Source: an uncultured Eubacteriales bacterium
GTDB taxonomy: Bacteria; Bacillota; Clostridia; TANB77; CAG-508
Assembly: GCA_949289635.1 (NCBI GenBank)
Contig: CASEOS010000014.1
Span: forward strand, 1-64,000
Direction of reading: 5' to 3'
Length of the DNA stretch: 64,000 nt
The translations under genes were made by a program, and so were the position numbers. Below are positions 1 through 9,697 of this stretch, one piece after another. Numbering within the stretch: position 1 is the first letter of the stretch; each line of letters starts with the position of its first letter. The notes under the pieces were generated by a model that did not search any database, had not been told where the DNA came from, and was given only the letters and a program-made list of their open reading frames with translations.

Positions 1-452
1 GCTCAAGGAAAAGCCAAAGAGATAGAAGATATATTTAAAGTATTAAAAGACAATGGAATATCAAAAGAAGCCATAGAAGGATGTTTAAGTGTATTAGCTA
101 GAGGAAAAGCCAAAGAGATAGAAAAAATATTTAAAGTATTAAAAGACAATAAAATATCAAAAGAAGCCATAGAAGGATGTTTAAGTGTATTAGCTCTAGG
201 AAAAGCCAAAGAGATAGAGGATATATTTAAAGTATTAAACGACAATAAAATATCAAAAGAAGCCATAGAAGGATGTTTAAGTGTATTAGCTCAAGGAAAA
301 GCCAAAGAGATAGAGGATATATTTAAAGTACTAAACGACAATAAAATATCAAAAGAAGCCATAGAAAGATGTTTAAGTGTATTAGCTCTAGGAAAAGCCA
401 AAGAGATAGAAAAAATATTTAAAGTATTAAAAGACAATGGAATATCAAAAGA
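1..452 (+). repeat. 96-bp tandem coding repeat, 4.7 visible copies
   Basis: Units begin at 1, 97, 193, 289 and 385 and stay in frame (32 codons each). Copies differ at only a few bases, for example the codon after GCT is CAA, AGA or CTA, and AAT GGA alternates with AAT AAA. The last copy diverges after about 452. Near identity at the DNA level implies recent expansion or ongoing homogenisation. The array continues off the left edge of the window. Confidence 0.9.
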
Positions 453-1269
453 TATAATTCATAATAATCTAGGATTTTTATTATTAAATAGTTTGCAAGA
501 AATACAGACTATTTTTACTGAAGGAAATGTATATTTAAAAAGATATATGCAGTTAAAAGGATATTATGATAAAGTTATTAGTGAAGCTGAAATTCACGAG
601 ATATGTAAAGAAAAAAAGGTAACTGAAAGAGAATTTTTTGAAGATATGCGAGGAAAAGATTATCTAGAAATTTATGAAGAAACTGTTAAGAGAAAAGGAG
701 GAATATATATAGGAAAAAGTTTTCCTATTGACGAAAATTATACAAGTGATAATGCTATAAAATTAATGAATATAGCGAAAATAGTTGCCAAAAACTTTGG
801 GTATAGATATCACATGAGAGATATTTCTGAATTAGAAAGTCAAGCAATAGAAATCATTATTAGTAAGTGTGGAGATATTGTATACAATATGGATTGGAAT
901 CTAGAGTTATTAGAAAGACTTATTTATTCAAAAGCATATAATTATTTGAAAATTAATTTAAGAGCAAAAAAAATATTACAAGATTTTTCAACCTTAGAAA
1001 TAGAAAGAGATAAAAGGTTTAGTAACGATTCAAGAGAAAAGGACAAAGGACTAGACTTAACGAATTGGAAAATAAATGAAGAACAAGAAAATATATTAAG
1101 ATACATTTCTATGGATTTGGAAAATGGATATGAATTGAGCGATGCAATAAAAAATGTGGCAGATATGTTAAATATAGATGAAGAAGAAATATTAGAAGAG
1201 ATAGAAAAAATAAAAGAACAAAATGACAAAAATAAAATTAGAATGGGAGAAGAAGATGAATTATCTTAA
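1..1269 (+). CDS. Helical-repeat protein, 5' end outside the window
   Basis: The reading frame is open from base 1 through the stop at 1269, so the gene starts upstream. The N-terminal visible part is five nearly identical 32-residue units (consensus GKAKEIEDIFKVLKDN, then ISKEAIEGCLSVLA). Each unit looks like two amphipathic helices, reminiscent of mTERF/PPR-like solenoids. A unique C-terminal region of about 260 residues follows, rich in Lys/Glu, with no domain I recognise. A TTG at 493 could be mistaken for a start, but it lies inside the continuous frame. The next small gene overlaps its stop. Function unknown; a nucleic-acid or protein-binding solenoid is an inference from the repeat form only. 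Confidence 0.75.
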   Translation, partial: AQGKAKEIEDIFKVLKDNGISKEAIEGCLSVLARGKAKEIEKIFKVLKDNKISKEAIEGCLSVLALGKAKEIEDIFKVLNDNKISKEAIEGCLSVLAQGKAKEIEDIFKVLNDNKISKEAIERCLSVLALGKAKEIEKIFKVLKDNGISKDIIHNNLGFLLLNSLQEIQTIFTEGNVYLKRYMQLKGYYDKVISEAEIHEICKEKKVTEREFFEDMRGKDYLEIYEETVKRKGGIYIGKSFPIDENYTSDNAIKLMNIAKIVAKNFGYRYHMRDISELESQAIEIIISKCGDIVYNMDWNLELLERLIYSKAYNYLKINLRAKKILQDFSTLEIERDKRFSNDSREKDKGLDLTNWKINEEQENILRYISMDLENGYELSDAIKNVADMLNIDEEEILEEIEKIKEQNDKNKIRMGEEDELS

Positions 1270-1570
1270 AAAATATGGTATAACACAAGAAGAAATTACA
1301 GAATTGGAAGAAATATACAATGAAAATATTATTAAATTTATAAAAGAAAATGAAATATTTATTACTGAAAAATTAGAATATTTAAAAAATGAAAATTATA
1401 TCATTTATCCTATATTAAAAAATAACATTAGAATATTTCTAGAACTTATTTATGTGTTAAAAGAAAAAAATAAAATTATGAAAGAAAAAGGGTTTTCAAA
1501 AAAACATATACAAATGATATTAATGGATGAAAGATTATATTCTGATATAAAAATAAGTAAAGGAATGTGA
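1256..1570 (+). CDS. Small charged helical protein, unknown function
   Basis: Encodes 104 residues starting MNYLKKYGITQEEI; the ATG at 1256 overlaps the upstream stop by 14 bases, implying translational coupling. An alternative GTG-like start further upstream would lie inside the preceding gene and is less likely. The protein is predicted all-helical and rich in Lys, Glu and Ile. Its YGITQEEI and GFSKKHIQMIL segments resemble the helix-turn pattern of the preceding repeat protein, so the two may belong to one family. No recognised domain. Confidence 0.6.
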   Translation: MNYLKKYGITQEEITELEEIYNENIIKFIKENEIFITEKLEYLKNENYIIYPILKNNIRIFLELIYVLKEKNKIMKEKGFSKKHIQMILMDERLYSDIKISKGM

Positions 1571-1576
1571 GCATAA

Positions 1577-1645
1577 ATGGATTTTGGATTATCAAAAGAA
1601 GTATTATCTATTTATAATATTTTAAAATCCATGTCATTACAATAA
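1577..1645 (+). CDS. Possible 22-residue peptide
   Basis: A short frame MDFGLSKEVLSIYNILKSMSLQ lies between the preceding gene and mutS. It again carries a helical GLSKEVL-like segment. There is only a weak purine-rich stretch before the ATG. It may be a real leader-like peptide, the remnant of a further repeat unit, or chance. Confidence 0.2.
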   Translation: MDFGLSKEVLSIYNILKSMSLQ

Positions 1646-1673
1646 AATACAAAAAAGAAAGGAAAAATATAAA

Positions 1674-4301
1674 ATGCCAGAAAATAAAAACAAAGAATTT
1701 TCACCTATGATGCAGAGATATCTTGAAACCAAAGAACAATACAAAGATTGTATCTTGTTTTATAGATTAGGTGACTTTTATGAAATGTTTTTTGATGATG
1801 CTATTACTGCAGCAAGAGAACTAGAAATTACACTAACAGGAAAAGATTGCGGACAAGAAGAAAGAGCACCCATGGCAGGTGTACCACATCATGCTGCTGA
1901 AATGTATATTTCCAGATTAATTGCCAAAGGATATAAAGTTGCTATATGTGAACAATTAGAAGACCCTAAAAATGCAAAAGGTATTGTCAAAAGAGGTGTC
2001 ATTAGAGTTGTAACACCGGGAACAATCGTAGAGAGTAATATGCTTGAAGAAAGAAAAAATAACTATATCATGTCTATTTTTAAATCTGGAATTTATTTTG
2101 GGATTAGTGTATGTGACATATCAACAGGAGAATTCTATGCAGCAGAAATTAAAGACAATAACAATTTTCCACAATTATTAGATGAAATTGCAAGATATTC
2201 ACCATCAGAACTAGTTATTAATTCGAATTTAGCAGATTGCACAGAAGAAATGAGCAAAATTAGAGAACGTTTTAGTACCTATATTACGAGATTTCAAGAT
2301 AAATTTTTTGATAGTAAACCAGATATTATTAAATTACGATTTAACTTAGTGGATACTAATCAAAAACCAATTGAAAATATAGAAGAAAGAAGTTTTGCAG
2401 TAGCTAGTATAAATGCTTTAATTGAATATATAGAACAAACACAAATGACTAGCTTAGACCATATTAATAAAATTACAGTTTATCAAATATCCAAATATAT
2501 GTCATTAGATATTAACGCAAGAAGAAATCTAGAAATCACAGAAAAAATGAGAGATAAATCTAAAAAAGGAACTTTATTATGGGTATTAGATAAAACATCC
2601 ACTTCTATGGGAGGAAGACACTTAAGAAGATGGTTAAATGACCCACTAATTGATACATTAGAAATTAATAGAAGATTAGAAGCTGTCAAGGAATTAAAAG
2701 AAAATGTCATGTTAAGAGGAGATGTGATTGATAATCTAAAAAAAGTATATGATATCGAAAGATTAGCAGGTAAAATGGCTTATGGTAATGCCAATGCAAG
2801 AGATATGATTACATTAAAAAATTCTTTGGCAAGATTACCAGAAGTAAAAAGTGTTTTACAAACCACGGAATCCCCAATGTTAAAAGACATATATGAAAAT
2901 TTAGATGAGTTACAAGACATCTATGAATTAATTGAAAAATCAATTGTAGATGATCCACCAATGACAGTAAAAGATGGTGGAATCATTAAAATGGGCTATG
3001 ATGAAGAAGTTGATAAATTAAAAACAGCAACAACAGAAGGAAAGAATTGGATAATTCAATTAGAAGCTGATGAAAAAGAAAAAACAGGAATTAAAAATTT
3101 AAAAGTAGGATTTAATAAAGTATTTGGATATTTTATAGAAGTTACCAAATCAAACCTAGATCAAGTTCCGGAAAGATATATTAGAAAACAAACATTAACA
3201 AATGCAGAAAGATATATTACAGAAGAATTGAAAAACTTAGAAAATCAAATTTTAGGTGCAGAAGAAAAAGTGGTTAATCTAGAATATGATTTATTTACAA
3301 AAATAAGAGAAGAAATTGCTAAAAATATTATTCGATTACAAAAAACAGCAACACTTGTATCTACTTTAGATGTGTTAGCATCCTTTGCACAGGTTGCAGA
3401 AGATATGAATTATTGTATGCCACAAGTAGATAATTCAGGCGTTATTGATATCAAGGGAGGAAGACACCCTGTTATAGAAAAAATGCTAGGTGCAGGAGAA
3501 TTTGTAGAAAATGATACCTATTTAGACAAAGATGAAAATCGATTATCGATTATTACGGGTCCTAATATGGCAGGTAAATCAACCTATATGAGACAAGTGG
3601 CATTAATTACATTAATGGCACAAGTCGGAAGTTTTGTACCAGCAGAAGAAGCTAAAATTGGAGTAGTAGATAAAATCTTTACAAGAGTAGGGGCATCTGA
3701 TGATTTAAGTATGGGACAAAGTACTTTTATGGTAGAAATGATGGAAGTAGCAACTATTTTAAAAGAAGCAACACAAAATAGTTTAGTTATCTTAGATGAA
3801 ATTGGAAGAGGAACATCTACTTATGATGGATTATCTATTGCTTGGGCAGTAGCAGAATATATTGCTAACAAAGAAAAATGTGGCGCAAAAACATTATTTG
3901 CTACACACTATCATGAATTAACAGAGCTAGAAGATAAAATTGAAGGTGTTAAAAATTATTCCATTGCCGTTAAGGAAAAAGGAGAAGATATTATCTTTTT
4001 AAGAAAGATTGTTAGAGGTGGAACAGATGAAAGTTATGGTATTCATGTAGCAAGATTAGCAGGTGTTCCAAAGACAGTTACAGAAGAGGCAAATAAAATC
4101 TTAAAATCTTTAGAAAGAAAAAATATCTTAACTGGTAAAAAAGAAGAAAAGAAAGATAAGAAACAAGTAGAAGGCCAATTTGATATGTATAATTTCAAAT
4201 TAGCGGAAATTGCTCATGAGATTGATAAAATTAACTTAAATGAATTAACACCAATTGATGCATTAAATACATTGGTAAGAATAAAGGAAAAGATGAAATA
4301 A
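1674..4301 (+). CDS. mutS: DNA mismatch repair protein MutS
   Basis: 875 residues, the normal MutS length. It recognises base mismatches and small loops and recruits MutL. Visible features are the mismatch-reading Phe-x-Glu motif in GDFYEMF near residue 35, the Walker A motif GPNMAGKST near residue 628, and the Walker B DEIGRGTST near residue 706. A C-terminal helix-turn-helix dimerisation region follows. The ATG has AAAGAAAGGA upstream. It precedes dxr by about 50 bases on the same strand; MutL is not next to it here. No mutated key residue seen. Confidence 0.97.
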   Translation: MPENKNKEFSPMMQRYLETKEQYKDCILFYRLGDFYEMFFDDAITAARELEITLTGKDCGQEERAPMAGVPHHAAEMYISRLIAKGYKVAICEQLEDPKNAKGIVKRGVIRVVTPGTIVESNMLEERKNNYIMSIFKSGIYFGISVCDISTGEFYAAEIKDNNNFPQLLDEIARYSPSELVINSNLADCTEEMSKIRERFSTYITRFQDKFFDSKPDIIKLRFNLVDTNQKPIENIEERSFAVASINALIEYIEQTQMTSLDHINKITVYQISKYMSLDINARRNLEITEKMRDKSKKGTLLWVLDKTSTSMGGRHLRRWLNDPLIDTLEINRRLEAVKELKENVMLRGDVIDNLKKVYDIERLAGKMAYGNANARDMITLKNSLARLPEVKSVLQTTESPMLKDIYENLDELQDIYELIEKSIVDDPPMTVKDGGIIKMGYDEEVDKLKTATTEGKNWIIQLEADEKEKTGIKNLKVGFNKVFGYFIEVTKSNLDQVPERYIRKQTLTNAERYITEELKNLENQILGAEEKVVNLEYDLFTKIREEIAKNIIRLQKTATLVSTLDVLASFAQVAEDMNYCMPQVDNSGVIDIKGGRHPVIEKMLGAGEFVENDTYLDKDENRLSIITGPNMAGKSTYMRQVALITLMAQVGSFVPAEEAKIGVVDKIFTRVGASDDLSMGQSTFMVEMMEVATILKEATQNSLVILDEIGRGTSTYDGLSIAWAVAEYIANKEKCGAKTLFATHYHELTELEDKIEGVKNYSIAVKEKGEDIIFLRKIVRGGTDESYGIHVARLAGVPKTVTEEANKILKSLERKNILTGKKEEKKDKKQVEGQFDMYNFKLAEIAHEIDKINLNELTPIDALNTLVRIKEKMK

Positions 4302-4353
4302 ACCTATTTCTATATTGATAAAAGAAGAAAATAAAGAAAAGAGGAATCTATAT

Positions 4354-5484
4354 ATGAAAAAAATATCTATTTTTGGTTCAACAGGTTCTATTGGAACAAC
4401 AACATTAAGAATTGTGGATGAAAATCCTGATTTGTTTCAAGCAATTACATTAGTTGCAGGAAGAAATATTGAAAAATTGATAGAACAAATTCATAAATTT
4501 CAACCAAAACATGTGTATATTACAGCAAAAGAAAATGCAGATAGGTTAAAAGAGGAATTTCCTGGTTTAGATGTTTACTATGGAGAAGAAGGACTAAGAG
4601 AAATTTCTAAATTAGAAGATGCAGATATTGCTGTATCAGCTTTAGTTGGAATTTCAGGATTAGAGCCTACCTACAACATGATAAAACATACAAAACAAGT
4701 TGCATTAGCCAATAAGGAAGTATTGGTAACAGGTGGATCTTTGATTATGAATTTAGCAAAAGAATGTAAAACAGAATTACTTACAGTAGATAGTGAACAT
4801 AGTGCTATTATGCAATGTCTAAGAGGAGAAGAAACTAATCCTATTGACAAAATATTATTAACTGCATCAGGAGGACCATTTTTTGATAAACCAATTACAG
4901 ATGATATCACACCAGAACAGGCATTAAATCATCCAACATGGAAAATGGGACCAAAAGTTACCATTGACTCATCTACTATGATGAATAAAGGATTTGAAGT
5001 TATAGAGGCTAGATGGTTATTTGATGTAGATCCATCCAATATTCAAGTAGTTGTACATAGACAAAGTTTAGTTCATTCTATGGTACAATTTAAAGATGGA
5101 ACCATTATGGCAAATATCGGACCAAAAGATATGCAAATTCCAATAGCTTATGCATTAAATTATCCAACGAGACTAGAAAACAGAATCGAAAAATTAGATT
5201 TATTTGAAGTACAAACACTAAAATTTGAAAAGCCAGACTTAGAAAAGTTTAAATGCTTAAAATTAGCTTTTAGAGCAATAGAAATGGGACATAGTGCACA
5301 AGTTGTTTTAAATGCGGCAAATGAGGTAGCAGTAAAGAAATTTTTAGATAAAGAAATTACCTATACAGAGATACCAAGAATGATTGAAAAGGCTTTAGAT
5401 AATCATAAAGTAACACCATTAACATCTGTTAAAGAGATTTTAGCATTAGATAAAAAAGTGAGAGATGAACTTATTAATATATAG
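4354..5484 (+). CDS. dxr: 1-deoxy-D-xylulose 5-phosphate reductoisomerase
   Basis: 376 residues. Catalyses the NADPH-dependent conversion of DXP to MEP in the non-mevalonate isoprenoid pathway. The start at 4354 (MKKISIFGSTGSIG) is chosen because AGAGGAA lies just upstream and it puts the NADPH-binding GSTGSIG at the N terminus; an in-frame TTG at 4315 would add 13 unlikely residues. Other family marks are LTASGGPFF, the metal and substrate region DSSTMMNKGFEVIEA, and HRQSLVHSMVQF. Probably co-transcribed with mutS. Confidence 0.96.
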   Translation: MKKISIFGSTGSIGTTTLRIVDENPDLFQAITLVAGRNIEKLIEQIHKFQPKHVYITAKENADRLKEEFPGLDVYYGEEGLREISKLEDADIAVSALVGISGLEPTYNMIKHTKQVALANKEVLVTGGSLIMNLAKECKTELLTVDSEHSAIMQCLRGEETNPIDKILLTASGGPFFDKPITDDITPEQALNHPTWKMGPKVTIDSSTMMNKGFEVIEARWLFDVDPSNIQVVVHRQSLVHSMVQFKDGTIMANIGPKDMQIPIAYALNYPTRLENRIEKLDLFEVQTLKFEKPDLEKFKCLKLAFRAIEMGHSAQVVLNAANEVAVKKFLDKEITYTEIPRMIEKALDNHKVTPLTSVKEILALDKKVRDELINI

Positions 5485-5610
5485 AAAAAGGATGCCATAA
5501 GTTGTGGTCCAATCGTTGACTGTCAGAAAAAAACATATATCAATTTTGCTAGAGGATGTAAGGATTACTCGAAAACGGTAATGCACGAAATTAATAAACA
5601 AGATAACTAA
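5485..5610 (+). pseudogene. Orphan C-terminal coding fragment
   Basis: Immediately after the dxr stop, in the same frame, 41 codons stay open (segments CGPIVDCQKKTYINFARG and KDYSKTVMHEINKQDN) and end at TAA 5608. There is no start codon or ribosome site in front. The composition looks protein-like, so this is probably the 3' remnant of a gene cut by insertion next to dxr, perhaps part of the mobile island that follows. The parent family is not recognised. Confidence 0.4.
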
Positions 5611-5626
5611 AATTGAGGAGAAAAAT

Positions 5627-6154
5627 ATGGATAAAGATTCTATAATTGCCTATATTACAAGAAAAATTAATATTGCATATCGAATAAATCAAAATTGCTG
5701 TATAAGTTTTGTTGTTTCTGATGATATAGAATTAAAAAAAATAGAAAAAAAAATTTCTTCTATAGATATAAGCACAATTTTAGACGATAGAATCATAAAT
5801 TATGATTTTTTTAGAAATAGAAATAATGGATTAACTGAATATTCAAGATTATGCAAAGAAAAAGGAAATCTTATGATTGCAACAGGCTTAGAAAGATATG
5901 CAGAATATTTAAAGCAAACTGGCCAAATCACAAAAGTTGGCGATTTTTATATGAATGTTTTTAATATTCCCAGAGATAGCTTTTATTTACAAAACAATGT
6001 TAGAATTATTTTACTATTAAACCAACAAGAATTTGGTATGTTTTTAAGTGAATATGGTGATGATTTTCTTTCTTATGCGCATATTAAAGAAGATTTAGAT
6101 AGTATGCTAAAAAAGGATAAAAGTTCACAAAAAAATGAAGAAAGTGAAAGATGA
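5627..6154 (+). CDS. Hypothetical protein of a small mobile island
   Basis: 175 residues with a good GAGGAG ribosome site. No recognised domain; the middle (GLERYAEYLKQTGQ) is helical and the end is Lys/Ser/Glu-rich. It overlaps the next small gene by four bases (ATGA), so the two are translationally coupled. The pairing with a short RTFNKNGPIFQEVMEK-type protein is typical of recombinase-linked accessory genes in clostridial mobile elements, as I remember them. Function unknown. Confidence 0.6.
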   Translation: MDKDSIIAYITRKINIAYRINQNCCISFVVSDDIELKKIEKKISSIDISTILDDRIINYDFFRNRNNGLTEYSRLCKEKGNLMIATGLERYAEYLKQTGQITKVGDFYMNVFNIPRDSFYLQNNVRIILLLNQQEFGMFLSEYGDDFLSYAHIKEDLDSMLKKDKSSQKNEESER

Positions 6155-6300
6155 AAGTAGAAAATCAAAATATAAAAAAGAAATCAAAAGATAATTATAA
6201 AGTTATTCGTACATTTAATAAGAATGGACCAATTTTTCAGGAAGTTATGGAAAAGATACTGCTTATGAAATTAAATGATATAGATAAAAATAAATATTAG
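6151..6300 (+). CDS. Small mobile-element accessory protein
   Basis: 49 residues (MKVENQNIKKKSK, then NYKVIRTFNKNGPIFQE). The ATG overlaps the preceding stop. A short basic N terminus is followed by the 'NGPIFQEVMEKIL' signature of small proteins that I associate with site-specific recombinase genes in Firmicutes elements. No recombinase is present here, so it may be left over from a larger element. Confidence 0.55.
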   Translation: MKVENQNIKKKSKDNYKVIRTFNKNGPIFQEVMEKILLMKLNDIDKNKY

Positions 6301-6367
6301 AAAAAGCACTTGACAATCACAAACAAATGTTTTAAAATAATATCAAATCTAAAAAGGGAGATTATTA

Positions 6368-7597
6368 ATGGAAAATAATAAATTAGAAACAATATCAAAT
6401 CTTTTTGAAGATAATGAGATAAGAAGTGTTTGGGATAGTGAAAAGGGAGAATATTATTTTAGTGTTGTAGATGTTATTGCAGCATTAACTGATAGCAATA
6501 TTCCAAGAAACTATTGGAGTGATTTAAAAAGAAAATTAAGACAAGAAGGAAGTCAACTGCACGAAAATATCGTGCAGTTGAAAATGAAAGCCGCAGATGG
6601 TAAAATGCGTGAAACAGATACATTAGATACAAAAGGAATATTAAGATTGATTGAATCAATACCAAGTTCTAAGGCAGAACCTTTTAAATTATGGCTTGCA
6701 AAAATGGGAAATGATAGAATAGATGAGATTTTTGACCCAGAAATTGCGTTGAACAGAGCTATTGACTACTACAGAAATAGAGGCTATTCAGATAAATGGA
6801 TTGAAGCACGTTTAAAGGGAATTTTAGATAGAAAGAAGTTAACAGATGTATGGAAAGAAAATGGTATTAAGCAAAATTATGAATATGCTATATTGACTAA
6901 TGAAATTTATCAAAGTTGGTCAGGAATGAAAGCTAGTGAATACAAAGATTATAAAAATATTAGAAAAGAGTCATTAAGAGATAATATGACAGATATTGAA
7001 GTAGCATTAACAGATTTAGGAGAAATAGCGACAAGAGAGCTTGCAAAAGAACATAGACCTTATGGATTAAAAGCAAACAGAAAAATAGCAAAAATGGGTG
7101 GTCATACAGCAAAAGTTGCAAGAGAAGATTTAGAAAAGAATTTAGGTAAAACAGTTATTAGTAATTCAAATGCGTTAGATTATAAATATTTGGAGACAGA
7201 TAATTTAGATAGTAACAAAATATTGAGAGAAGGAAAAATGATTAATTATAGTTATGTTATGGGAATTGATAATATAGATAAACTGCAAGAAAATAATTTT
7301 GAAATAAAGTCTTATGGAAATAATTATGGAATTTCATTTTCAAGTGATAAAATAGAAATGTTTGAGAATTTTATTTTTAAGACATTACAAAATGGATTTT
7401 GGAACGAATATTTAGGTAAAGAAAAAGTTTTTATTTTTAAATTTAATGATGGAAAAATTAAAAGATACGTTCTAAATAAAGAAAATGAAAAAGAAATACT
7501 TAATTTGTGTCAAGAATTTGCAGATTGTAAGTTTGAGTCAATTGATAAAATGTTAAGAGATAATGATTTTTATGCAGAAACATATTTTAAAAATTAA
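6368..7597 (+). CDS. BRO-N domain antirepressor-like protein
   Basis: 409 residues. The N terminus (residues about 15-110: IRSVWDSEKGEYYFSVVDV, SDLKRKL, TLDTKGILRLIESIPS, AEPFKLWLAKMG) matches the BRO-N fold of phage and mobile-element antirepressors. The middle (ALTDLGEIATRELAKEH, GLKANRKIAKMGGHTAKVA) is the DinD-like extension often joined to it. The last 130 residues are not recognised. It probably binds DNA or repressors of a mobile element. AAAGGGAG precedes the ATG. Its presence supports 5.5-7.6 kb as an island between housekeeping genes. Confidence 0.85.
   Translation: MENNKLETISNLFEDNEIRSVWDSEKGEYYFSVVDVIAALTDSNIPRNYWSDLKRKLRQEGSQLHENIVQLKMKAADGKMRETDTLDTKGILRLIESIPSSKAEPFKLWLAKMGNDRIDEIFDPEIALNRAIDYYRNRGYSDKWIEARLKGILDRKKLTDVWKENGIKQNYEYAILTNEIYQSWSGMKASEYKDYKNIRKESLRDNMTDIEVALTDLGEIATRELAKEHRPYGLKANRKIAKMGGHTAKVAREDLEKNLGKTVISNSNALDYKYLETDNLDSNKILREGKMINYSYVMGIDNIDKLQENNFEIKSYGNNYGISFSSDKIEMFENFIFKTLQNGFWNEYLGKEKVFIFKFNDGKIKRYVLNKENEKEILNLCQEFADCKFESIDKMLRDNDFYAETYFKN
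6554..6580 (+). repeat. Perfect 11-bp inverted repeat inside the BRO gene
   Basis: Arms 6554-6564 and 6570-6580 (CAACTGCACGA and its reverse complement) are separated by five bases. It falls in the codons for QLHENIVQL. It could form an mRNA hairpin or bind a dimeric protein, or it may simply reflect the amino acids encoded. Confidence 0.5.
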
Positions 7598-7609
7598 TTT
7601 TATATAAAG

Positions 7610-7657
7610 CAAGGGGAAAATAAGTGCAATTTGCAAGAATGTATCCCCCTTGTTTTT
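7610..7657 (+). terminator. Rho-independent terminator after the BRO gene
   Basis: CAAGGGG at 7610-7616 pairs with CCCCTTG at 7646-7652, followed by a T run. A smaller inner hairpin (TGCAATTTGCA) sits in the loop. Confidence 0.7.
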
Positions 7658-7731
7658 CAATTTATTATGCTATTGATTTTTACTAAAGTAGAAAAAGTAT
7701 AATGTCAGTAATAAAAAACAAAGAAAAAGTT

Positions 7732-9582
7732 TTATAACTCAATCCTAGGCTGATATCTCTCCAGCCACATATTTACCTGGCAAAGATATGCCATAAGTTG
7801 AGGACCAGTCATCAATTGACCAAACCAAGGTCTAGAAAAGCTAGAACCATTAGTATCTAATATTTCTAAAATATATTTTCTATTTAATAAATCATTAATC
7901 GGTGCATTTGGATTTTGCATAATATTTGTCAACATATCTTTTACTTTAGCTAAATACGTAGGATTATGTGTTTTAGGATATGGTGATTTTTTTCTATCGA
8001 CAATTTCAGCAGGTAAAAAGTCTTTACAAATATAACGAAGCAATCCTTTTTCTCTACCATTTAGAGCCTTCATTTCCCAAGGAATATTCCATACATATTG
8101 AGCTAAACGATAATCACAAAACGGAACACGAAGTTCAAATCCGTTATACATAGCCATTCTGTCAGAACGATCTAACAATGTTTGCATAAACCAATTTAAA
8201 GTCAGATAAGAAATTTTTCGTTTTTCAGCAGTTTCCTTAGAATCTGTATCTAATATTTCAACCTCTTCTAAACTTTCGTTATATCGATAATCAATATATT
8301 CTTTTAAATGTACTTTTTTACTTAAGTCAGGATGTAATAATGTTTGTCTTTCACTAATAGCAATTGACCAAGGAAATGTACCACTGTTTAAAGCATCTTC
8401 TCTAAAGAACCATGGATAGCCACCAAAGATTTCATCAGCACATTCGCCTGTTAATGCAACAGTTTGCTCTGGCTTTACATGTTTACAGAACAATAACAAA
8501 GAAGAATCAATATCAGCCATACCAGGCATATCTCTTGCAATCATACTATCATACAAATAAGAGGCAAGCTCTGGGGTATCAATGACAATATTATGATGTT
8601 TGGTATGCAAATTTTTACACATTAAGTCTATATAATAATTATCTGAATTGGGCTGAAAATCACTTTTGACAAAGTTTTTATCATTATCTACATAATCAAT
8701 CGAATAGGTATCTAAAAGTGGTAAATTTTCTTTCTCGTAGAAATCAGCAGCAAATTTTGTAATGATACTAGAATCTAAACCACCAGATAAGAACGTACAT
8801 AGAGGAACATCTGAAACCAATTGACGTTCAATTGCATCTTTTAATAAGTAACGAACATGATGACAAGTTTGTGCTAAATTATCTGTATGTTCTTCTGAAT
8901 GTAACTTCCAATATCGATTGACTTTTAAACCATATTCATTAAATACAGCAAAGTGTGCAGGTTTTAATTCATAGATATTTTTAAAAATCGTTGTACCAGG
9001 TGTATGGCTAGGACCAATACCTAATAATTCAGATATACCTTGGCTATCTAAAATCTTTTCAATTCCAGGATATTGGAACATGGCTTTTATTTCTGAACCA
9101 AATACTAAAGTGTTATGGAATATAGAATAAAATAATGGTTTGACACCAAAATGGTCTCTTGCCATAAATAATTCCTTATCTTTCGAATTCCAAATAGCAA
9201 AAGCGAAAATACCATTTAAATGATGAACAATTTCTTTTCCAAAATGAATATATCCTTTTAATATCACTTCTGTATCACAATGTCCTTTAAAAGTAAAACC
9301 ATTTTTGATTAAGATTTCTCTAAGTTCTTTTGTATTATATATTTGTCCATTATAACAAATAATGTAATCTCCATAGGATGTATGTTCTATCATTGGTTGT
9401 TTACCACCATCAGGATCAATTACAATTAGTCGTTTATGTGCGAAATAGGCATTATCTGAAACAAAATAACCATCTTCATCAGGTCCTCTTTTCGATAATG
9501 ACTCATTCATATTTTTTAAAATTGTTTTAGAATTTTCATGTAATTTTTCTTTTATATTTACAAATCCAGTAAAACCACACAT
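7732..9582 (-). CDS. asnB: Asparagine synthetase B, glutamine-hydrolysing
   Basis: 616 residues. Makes asparagine from aspartate, ATP and glutamine. The N-terminal class II glutamine amidotransferase domain begins MCGFTGF, with Cys2 as nucleophile, and has RGPDEDGYF. The synthetase domain has the PP-loop FLSGGLDSS near residue 267 and GECADEIFGGYPW. The C-terminal DRSDRMAMYNGFELRVPF is typical. AGGTAT precedes the ATG on the minus strand. It is a lone gene divergent from rpmF. Full length, no missing catalytic residue. Confidence 0.96.
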   Translation of the reverse strand: MCGFTGFVNIKEKLHENSKTILKNMNESLSKRGPDEDGYFVSDNAYFAHKRLIVIDPDGGKQPMIEHTSYGDYIICYNGQIYNTKELREILIKNGFTFKGHCDTEVILKGYIHFGKEIVHHLNGIFAFAIWNSKDKELFMARDHFGVKPLFYSIFHNTLVFGSEIKAMFQYPGIEKILDSQGISELLGIGPSHTPGTTIFKNIYELKPAHFAVFNEYGLKVNRYWKLHSEEHTDNLAQTCHHVRYLLKDAIERQLVSDVPLCTFLSGGLDSSIITKFAADFYEKENLPLLDTYSIDYVDNDKNFVKSDFQPNSDNYYIDLMCKNLHTKHHNIVIDTPELASYLYDSMIARDMPGMADIDSSLLLFCKHVKPEQTVALTGECADEIFGGYPWFFREDALNSGTFPWSIAISERQTLLHPDLSKKVHLKEYIDYRYNESLEEVEILDTDSKETAEKRKISYLTLNWFMQTLLDRSDRMAMYNGFELRVPFCDYRLAQYVWNIPWEMKALNGREKGLLRYICKDFLPAEIVDRKKSPYPKTHNPTYLAKVKDMLTNIMQNPNAPINDLLNRKYILEILDTNGSSFSRPWFGQLMTGPQLMAYLCQVNMWLERYQPRIEL

Positions 9583-9697
9583 GTACTTTATACCTCCAAT
9601 CTATATATCTTATGCAAAAAAAGAAACAAAATTTATTGATTTTAGAAAAAAAGTAATCAAAAATGAAATTAAGATATAAAAAATATTGTGGCAACAG

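Noticed and set aside
1-452. CRISPR array
   Set aside because: The 96-bp units have no spacers, are in frame and encode one protein repeat.
5560-5590. A further CGG recoding site in the orphan fragment (AAAACGGTAATG)
   Set aside because: In the open frame the bases are split ACG|GTA, so no in-frame CGG occurs.
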